Positions 59,735 through 64,000 of a stretch of DNA of 64,000 nucleotides are shown here, piece by piece. Position 1 is the first letter of the stretch. Each line of letters opens with the position of its first letter. This stretch comes from Pseudomonadota bacterium. Its GTDB lineage: Bacteria > Pseudomonadota > Alphaproteobacteria > Rhizobiales > Hyphomicrobiaceae. The translations under genes were made by a program, and so were the position numbers. The stretch is from the NCBI GenBank assembly GCA_023412805.1, contig JAEZRM010000064.1, forward strand, positions 310,001 through 374,000, read 5' to 3'. Under the pieces are notes generated by a model, which was given only the letters and a program-made list of their open reading frames with translations, was not told where the DNA came from and did not search any database.

Positions 59735-59894
59735 GGCGGCTCCCCTCTCGAATTCATCTGCGGATTTGAGCCGTGCCCGGCCTCAAGGTCCGCGTTTTGC
59801 TGATGGCTCCATAGCATAATACGCGTCGGGCGTTGCCGTCAGGGCCTGAGTTCGCTATGCCGCCATTGGATAATTCTCAGGAGGAGTGCGCACC

Positions 59895-60770
59895 ATGGGC
59901 GAAACAATTGGCTGGATCGGTGTCGGCAGCATTGGGCATCGCATGGCGAAGCATCTGGCCAATGCCGGATACTCACTCGTCGTCGCCGATGCCGGCAGCA
60001 CGGCGCGCGCGCCTGAAGGCAGCACAATCGCCAAGTCGAACGCCGAAGTCGCCGCCGGCGCCGAAACCATCATCCTCTCGCTGCCCGACGGCAAGATCAG
60101 CGTCCTCGTCGCCAAGGAAATCGCTGCTGCGCCGAACCGCAAGGCCAAGACGGTGATCGACACCTCGACCATCGGCATCGCTGCCGCTGAGGAAGCGGCC
60201 GCCGTCCTCGCCGCCGCCGGCGTTCAGTACATCGATGCACCGGTTTCGGGCGGCATTGCCGGGGCCGACAAGGCAACGCTCTCGGTCATGCTGGCCTGCC
60301 CTGAGGAGCACTACGAGCGCGTGAAGCCGCTCATGGCGCACATGGGCAAGCCCTTCCACATCGGCCCGAGGCCGGGACAGGGGCAGGCCGTGAAGCTGCT
60401 CAACAACTACCTCTCGGGGGTAGCGCAGGCCGCGAGCTGCGAGGCTATTGCCTTCGGCGTCAAGCAGGGCGTCCCGATGGCCAAGATCCTCGAGGTGGTG
60501 AACGTCTCGACCGGGCGCAATACGGCGACCGACGACAAGTTCCCGCGCCGGATCATCAATGAGGCCTACGATGCCGGTTTCACGGCGGCGCTGCAAGCAA
60601 AGGACGTCCGCCTCTATCTCGAGAGCGCCAAGAAGAGCGAGATCCCGAGCCAGGTCGCGTCATCGGTCGTGGATGTGTGGAACAAGTTCGAGAAGGACTG
60701 GTCGGGGGCCGACATCACGCACATGTACCCCTATACGCGCGATGGCCGCGTGCCGCCGAAGAAGGGCTGA
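59895..60770 (+). CDS. NAD(P)-dependent 3-hydroxyisobutyrate dehydrogenase-family oxidoreductase
   Basis: A 291-residue beta-hydroxyacid dehydrogenase. The Rossmann motif is GVGSIG (residues 9-14), the substrate loop is YIDAPVSGGIAGADKATLSVM, and the catalytic lysine is in GQAVKLLNNYLSG. The start at ATG 59895 follows AGGAGGAG; a GTG at 59886 is inside the ribosome site. It is only distantly related to the similar enzyme at 2313-3200. Substrate unknown. A strong terminator follows it. Confidence 0.9.
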   Translation: MGETIGWIGVGSIGHRMAKHLANAGYSLVVADAGSTARAPEGSTIAKSNAEVAAGAETIILSLPDGKISVLVAKEIAAAPNRKAKTVIDTSTIGIAAAEEAAAVLAAAGVQYIDAPVSGGIAGADKATLSVMLACPEEHYERVKPLMAHMGKPFHIGPRPGQGQAVKLLNNYLSGVAQAASCEAIAFGVKQGVPMAKILEVVNVSTGRNTATDDKFPRRIINEAYDAGFTAALQAKDVRLYLESAKKSEIPSQVASSVVDVWNKFEKDWSGADITHMYPYTRDGRVPPKKG

Positions 60771-60805
60771 GCCTTTTCGGTATTAACCGACTGAGTAATT
60801 TTCGA

Positions 60806-60848
60806 CGGGGCCTGCCGGTAAATGCCGCGCAGGCCCCGATCTTTTCCT
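60806..60848 (+). terminator. Rho-independent-like terminator
   Basis: Arms CGGGGCCTGC (60806-60815) and GCAGGCCCCG (60829-60838), perfect, with a 13-base loop and ATCTTTTCC after. It begins 36 bases after the dehydrogenase stop. Confidence 0.7.
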
Positions 60849-60907
60849 GGCCCGAAATATTTATATTTATCAATCCGCTATTTGCGATCCGTAATGTGCT
60901 GCGCGGA

Positions 60908-60935
60908 TTGGTTGCGCGCTTTAATCATCTATTAA
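60908..60935 (+). promoter_or_regulatory. Candidate promoter TTGGTT-N16-TATTAA
   Basis: A -35-like TTGGTT (60908-60913) and -10-like TATTAA (60930-60935) with 16-base spacing, in a sharply AT-rich stretch (about 60850-60980) of otherwise GC-rich DNA. It would start transcription about 65 bases before the small membrane-protein gene. Confidence 0.4.
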
Positions 60936-61006
60936 TAAACGTAAGTAATGCTCCAATAATATCTGCAAAAATAGCGGCAAATCCGAATTGCCGCGGAGAT
61001 CGCCGA

Positions 61007-61513
61007 ATGCTGGAGACCGGCCTAGCCCTGGGGATGACTGCGACGCACGTTGGCGTGCCGATCGCGGACCTCGTGGCATGGGCGCTCGTGCTCGCATTGC
61101 TGGTCACGCCCATCCAGCTCGATGAGGTTCGTCGTCAGCGGGCGCTCAAGAGCGCAGGGCAACAGCCCGCTCAGCGGAATTCAAATATCGAAGTTGCGAA
61201 GCCGGGGCCGACAGCGGCCCACAGCATGTCGAAATCGTCCGCGCAGGTCGCGGATGTGGTGCCCGCGACGACGCGCCGGTCTGCCACCGAGCAGTGGCAA
61301 GCGGTTTCGCGTCTGGTCAGCGCCGGCACGGAGCGCACAATCGCTGTCGAGCGTGGTCAGCAGGCCATTCGCCGCGAACTCGACTCTCTGGACTTCTCGC
61401 TCGAAAACCTGCGCCGCGAGCTGGCATCCGTGATGACGATGCCCGCAGTCGTCCGCAGCGCCGAACTTGTGCCCGTGCGCACCGCGAGCCGGCCGCACGC
61501 GCTGGCGGCGTAA
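61007..61513 (+). CDS. Small membrane-anchored protein with a coiled-coil tail, unknown function
   Basis: A 168-residue protein I do not recognise. One transmembrane helix is near residues 15-37 (GVPIADLVAWALVLALLVTP), followed by a polar Gln/Ser/Ala-rich linker and a C-terminal helical stretch with coiled-coil character (AVERGQQAIRRELDSLDFSLENLRREL). The ATG at 61007 follows GCGGAGAT. The upstream frame is open to 60677 but overlaps the dehydrogenase gene. It ends two bases before the convergent AEC gene. An AT-rich promoter-like region lies in front. Confidence 0.65.
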   Translation: MLETGLALGMTATHVGVPIADLVAWALVLALLVTPIQLDEVRRQRALKSAGQQPAQRNSNIEVAKPGPTAAHSMSKSSAQVADVVPATTRRSATEQWQAVSRLVSAGTERTIAVERGQQAIRRELDSLDFSLENLRRELASVMTMPAVVRSAELVPVRTASRPHALAA

Positions 61514-61514
61514 C

Positions 61515-62474
61515 TCAAACCCGCACCGGCAATCCCATCCCCTGCAGGATTGCGAGCGTCGCCGTGACCGTGAGCACGGCAATGATGGTGCTCACCGCAA
61601 CCGCTGCCGAAACCGATCCGACGGCGCGCTCGTAGCGGGCGGCAAATACGAAGGCGTTGGCGCCAACGGGCATGCTGGAGAACACGGCGAGCGCGCCCGC
61701 CCAGAGCGGCGTCAGACCGAACACGAAGAGCCCGAGCCACAATGTCACCGCGGGGAAGGCGATCAACTTCAGTGCGGTGATGAGCAGCAGCGTCGGCGTC
61801 TGGCCTTTGATCTCATAGCGCGCGAGCGTCATGCCTAGAGCTGTGAGCGAAACGGGGATCGCGGCGCCGCCGAGGAGCGTGATGAGTTTGTCCGCGATGC
61901 CGGGCAGCGCAAGGCCGCTCCAGCGCCAGAGTGTGCCGATGATGACGGCCGCAATGATCGGATTGCGCACGAGATCGAGCACAGTGCGCGCGGTCGATAC
62001 GAGGGAGCCGCCGCCGAAGCCGCGCAGTGCAAGCTCCATGTGCAGCGTGCCGAGCATCCAGAGCAGGATCGAGTCGCATGTGACGAGGATCGCGACGGGC
62101 GTTGCCGCTTCGGGGCCGAAAGCTGACAGAATGAGTGGAATGCCGAGCATGAGGCCATTGCCGAATGTCGTCGCGAAGGCGATGGCCGGTGCATCCGCTG
62201 CGGGACGGCGGAGAAGGAGGAGCGTCGCGAGCGTGGCGGTGATCCAGATGATCGAGACGGCCGTGACGTAGCTTCCTGCGAGCAGCCACGGTGACTGAGC
62301 GGGCGGTGCCATGGTTGCCATGGCACGGAAGAGCAGTGCGGGAATGAGGATCTTGTAGGCGAATTCGCTCAGCAGCGGGCCGGCGGCCTCGGGCACATAG
62401 CGGATGCGCGCGGCGCCCCAGCCGATGGCAATGAGCCCGAAGACCGGGGCGACGAGCGTGATGATCGCGAGCAT
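61515..62474 (-). CDS. AEC-family transporter
   Basis: A 319-residue permease of the auxin efflux carrier/MdcF family with about ten transmembrane helices in two five-helix halves. The first half begins LAIITLVAPVFGLIAIGWGA, and the second has LALPGIADKLITLLGGAAIPVSLTALGMTL. Such proteins export or import malonate, malate or similar acids. The substrate is unknown. It is 200 bases downstream of glyS on the same strand, separated from it by the long palindromes. Confidence 0.88.
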   Translation of the reverse strand: MLAIITLVAPVFGLIAIGWGAARIRYVPEAAGPLLSEFAYKILIPALLFRAMATMAPPAQSPWLLAGSYVTAVSIIWITATLATLLLLRRPAADAPAIAFATTFGNGLMLGIPLILSAFGPEAATPVAILVTCDSILLWMLGTLHMELALRGFGGGSLVSTARTVLDLVRNPIIAAVIIGTLWRWSGLALPGIADKLITLLGGAAIPVSLTALGMTLARYEIKGQTPTLLLITALKLIAFPAVTLWLGLFVFGLTPLWAGALAVFSSMPVGANAFVFAARYERAVGSVSAAVAVSTIIAVLTVTATLAILQGMGLPVRV

Positions 62475-62513
62475 TGCCGCTCCGGTCTGATCTCGTTGGC
62501 TGGGGCGGCGATG

Positions 62514-62678
62514 CTAAAGCGTCGGACCTTAAATGCGCCCCACGCCTGGGCCGGTCTCGCAGTCGCATTTAAGGTCCAAAGACGCTTTAGAGCCATAGCG
62601 TTCTAAAGCAACTTTGGACTTGAAACTCACTCCCCGCCTTGCCTCGAATTGAGGTGAATTTCAAGTCCGTTGCTTTAG
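62514..62678. repeat. Two adjacent long imperfect palindromes
   Basis: Palindrome A: left arm 62514-62537, right arm 62564-62590, with 24 paired bases and one AAA bulge (62578-62580). Palindrome B: left arm 62603-62630 (TTT bulge at 62613-62615), right arm 62654-62678. Both start CTAAAGC and end GCTTTAG, and share the order CTAAAGC-nnC, GGAC-TT-AAA, so they are related copies. The glyS stop codon (62675-62677) lies inside the last arm of B. They may also end the glyS message. Confidence 0.75.
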
Positions 62679-64000
62679 CCCGCGATCTTGGAGAAGTCGG
62701 CGACGCCGAGCGTGGCAGCGCGGATCTGCGAGAGCAGATGCAGGCGGTTCTTGCGCAGCTCGGGATCGTCCGCGTTAACCGTCACCTGATCGAAGAAATC
62801 ATCGACGGGCTTACGCAGCTCTGCGAGCGCGTTCATGGCGCCGGTGAAATTCTCGACGTTGATCGCGGCGACCGTGTCCTGCTTCACGCTCTCGATGGCG
62901 GCGGCGAGCGCAATCTCCGCTTTGGCTTCGAGGCGCTTGAAATCGTAGTCGGCGGTGTAGCTCGTCTTGTCCTTCTTCTCCTCGATGGTGAGGATGTTGG
63001 ACGCGCGCTTCACGCCCCCGAGCAGGTTTGCGCCGTCGTCGGTCTTGAGGAAGGCATCCAGCGCCTCGACGCGCTTCACGATCAGCGCGAGGTCGTCCTG
63101 TCCGCCGAGTGCGAACACGGCATCGATCAGATCATGCCGCGCACCCTTCTCGCGCAGATGCACCTTCAGGCGATCGGCGAAGAAGGAGAGAAGGTCGATA
63201 ATCTCAGACGCCCCCCTTTCGCCTTCTTCTTCACCGGCATCGCGAATGGAAGATACAGTTTTTTCTAGTGCCGATCTCGAGATGAAGTCGGCGCCACGGC
63301 GTCTGGCAATGGTCAATAGATCTTCGGCGTCTTTGACTGCCACGTTGTTTCGAACTAGCGCAGGGGTAATTGCGTTCGCCAGCACGGGAATAAGTCCCAA
63401 CCGCAGATCATTCTCCAGCACGATGCGGATGACGCCGAGGGCAGCGCGACGGAGCTGATAAGGATCGCCGGAGCCGGTCGGCTTCTCGCCGATGGCCCAG
63501 AATCCGACGAGCGTGTCGAGTTTATCTGCGAGCGCCACAGCAATGGCTGCCGCATCGCCTTCCGACGCCAGCGGCACCGTGTCGGACGGCCCCCTGGGCT
63601 TGTAGTGCAGCTCGATGGCGCGCGCGATCTCGGGCTTCGTGCCCACCTTCTCCGCATAGTACCGCCCCATCAGCCCCTGCAACTCGGGGAACTCGCCGAC
63701 CATGCCGGAGACGAGATCGGCCTTGGCAAGTTGCGCCGCGCGGCGCGCGTCCGGTGGCTCGGCATCGACCGCGCCTGCAATCTGAAACGCCAGCTCGGCA
63801 ATGCGCTCGACGCGATCTTTCTGGCTGCCGAGCTTCTCGTGGAAGGTGATGCCTTCGAGTGCGAGCGCCATCTCGTCGAGCGGGCGCTTGAGGTCCTGCT
63901 CCCAGAAGAAGCGGGCATCGCTCAGTCGCGCGCGAATGACTTTCTCGTTGCCCTCAACGATCTGCTTGCCGCCGTCCGCCGCAATGAGGTTCGACACGGC
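62675..64000 (-). CDS. glyS: Glycyl-tRNA synthetase beta subunit, C-terminal part
   Basis: The frame is open to the right edge, so the 5' end of the gene is missing; at least 441 codons of a roughly 690-residue protein are present. ARFFWEQDLKRPLDEMALALEGITFHEKLGS, VGEFPELQGLMGRYYA and GDPYQLRRAALGVIRIV are diagnostic GlyS segments. The C-terminal DALR-like anticodon-binding region follows (FFADRLKVHLREKGARHDLIDAVF). With GlyQ, not in window, it charges tRNA-Gly. The stop codon is embedded in the right arm of palindrome B. Confidence 0.95.
   Translation of the reverse strand, partial: AVSNLIAADGGKQIVEGNEKVIRARLSDARFFWEQDLKRPLDEMALALEGITFHEKLGSQKDRVERIAELAFQIAGAVDAEPPDARRAAQLAKADLVSGMVGEFPELQGLMGRYYAEKVGTKPEIARAIELHYKPRGPSDTVPLASEGDAAAIAVALADKLDTLVGFWAIGEKPTGSGDPYQLRRAALGVIRIVLENDLRLGLIPVLANAITPALVRNNVAVKDAEDLLTIARRRGADFISRSALEKTVSSIRDAGEEEGERGASEIIDLLSFFADRLKVHLREKGARHDLIDAVFALGGQDDLALIVKRVEALDAFLKTDDGANLLGGVKRASNILTIEEKKDKTSYTADYDFKRLEAKAEIALAAAIESVKQDTVAAINVENFTGAMNALAELRKPVDDFFDQVTVNADDPELRKNRLHLLSQIRAATLGVADFSKIAG

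Overview
The window is GC-rich, densely coding DNA from an alphaproteobacterium, most likely a soil or plant-associated member of the Hyphomicrobiales (Rhizobiales). Four things point there: the conserved order ihfB-lapA-trpF-trpB-trpA-accD-folC, an acdR-acdS (ACC deaminase) pair, many branched-chain-amino-acid-type ABC transporters, and intergenic palindromes of the kind common in Rhizobiales. Genus cannot be read from the sequence alone. No phage, plasmid, insertion sequence, integrase, CRISPR array or rRNA operon is visible.

Layout. 1-10.5 kb: the end of an SDR gene, truA, a fumarase-superfamily lyase with a hydroxyacid dehydrogenase, an EF-G paralogue, a Lon-like protease with a Usp-like partner, and zapE. 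10.8-24.8 kb: two complete Liv-type ABC systems. The first (livG-F-H-M-K) runs on the + strand. The second (livH-M-G-F) runs on the - strand and continues into an alpha/beta hydrolase and a PPK2 polyphosphate kinase. acsA and a separate solute-binding protein follow. 23.2-33.7 kb is accessory DNA with three decayed genes: a molybdopterin oxidoreductase relic, a GNAT fragment joined in frame to a Rieske oxygenase, and an arylsulfatase tail. They sit among a MocR regulator with a divergent flavin split-barrel gene, acdR-acdS, a secreted peroxiredoxin and a dodecin. 33.7-44.2 kb: a cis-CaaD-like tautomerase beside a fused E1 alpha/beta dehydrogenase, an outer-membrane barrel, a P450, ogt, a VOC protein, DUF1127, a WYL regulator with two tandem operators, and a marR-emrA-emrB efflux operon. 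44.3-54.7 kb: an ARPP-1 protein, sppA, ihfB, lapA, a TRIC channel, trpF, trpB, an uncharacterised gene, trpA, accD, folC and tRNA-Val(CAC). 54.9-64 kb: an HpcH-type aldolase, ugd, a GST with a DehI-like protein, nadX, a hydroxyisobutyrate-dehydrogenase-like gene, a small membrane-anchored protein, an AEC transporter, and the 3' part of glyS, which leaves the right edge.

Functionally, the core genes (truA, ihfB, trp, accD, folC, glyS, zapE) are interleaved with uptake and catabolic modules for small organic acids and amino acids: Liv systems, acetyl-CoA synthetase, ACC deaminase, 2-oxoacid E1, aldolase, and Rieske and P450 oxygenases. I see no convincing wholly new multi-gene system. The observations most worth checking are the tandem TGACA-N6-TGTCA operators, the gene relics, the EF-G paralogue with altered GTPase motifs, the tautomerase that keeps all six cis-CaaD catalytic residues, the extra gene between trpB and trpA, and the paired long palindromes that swallow the glyS stop codon.
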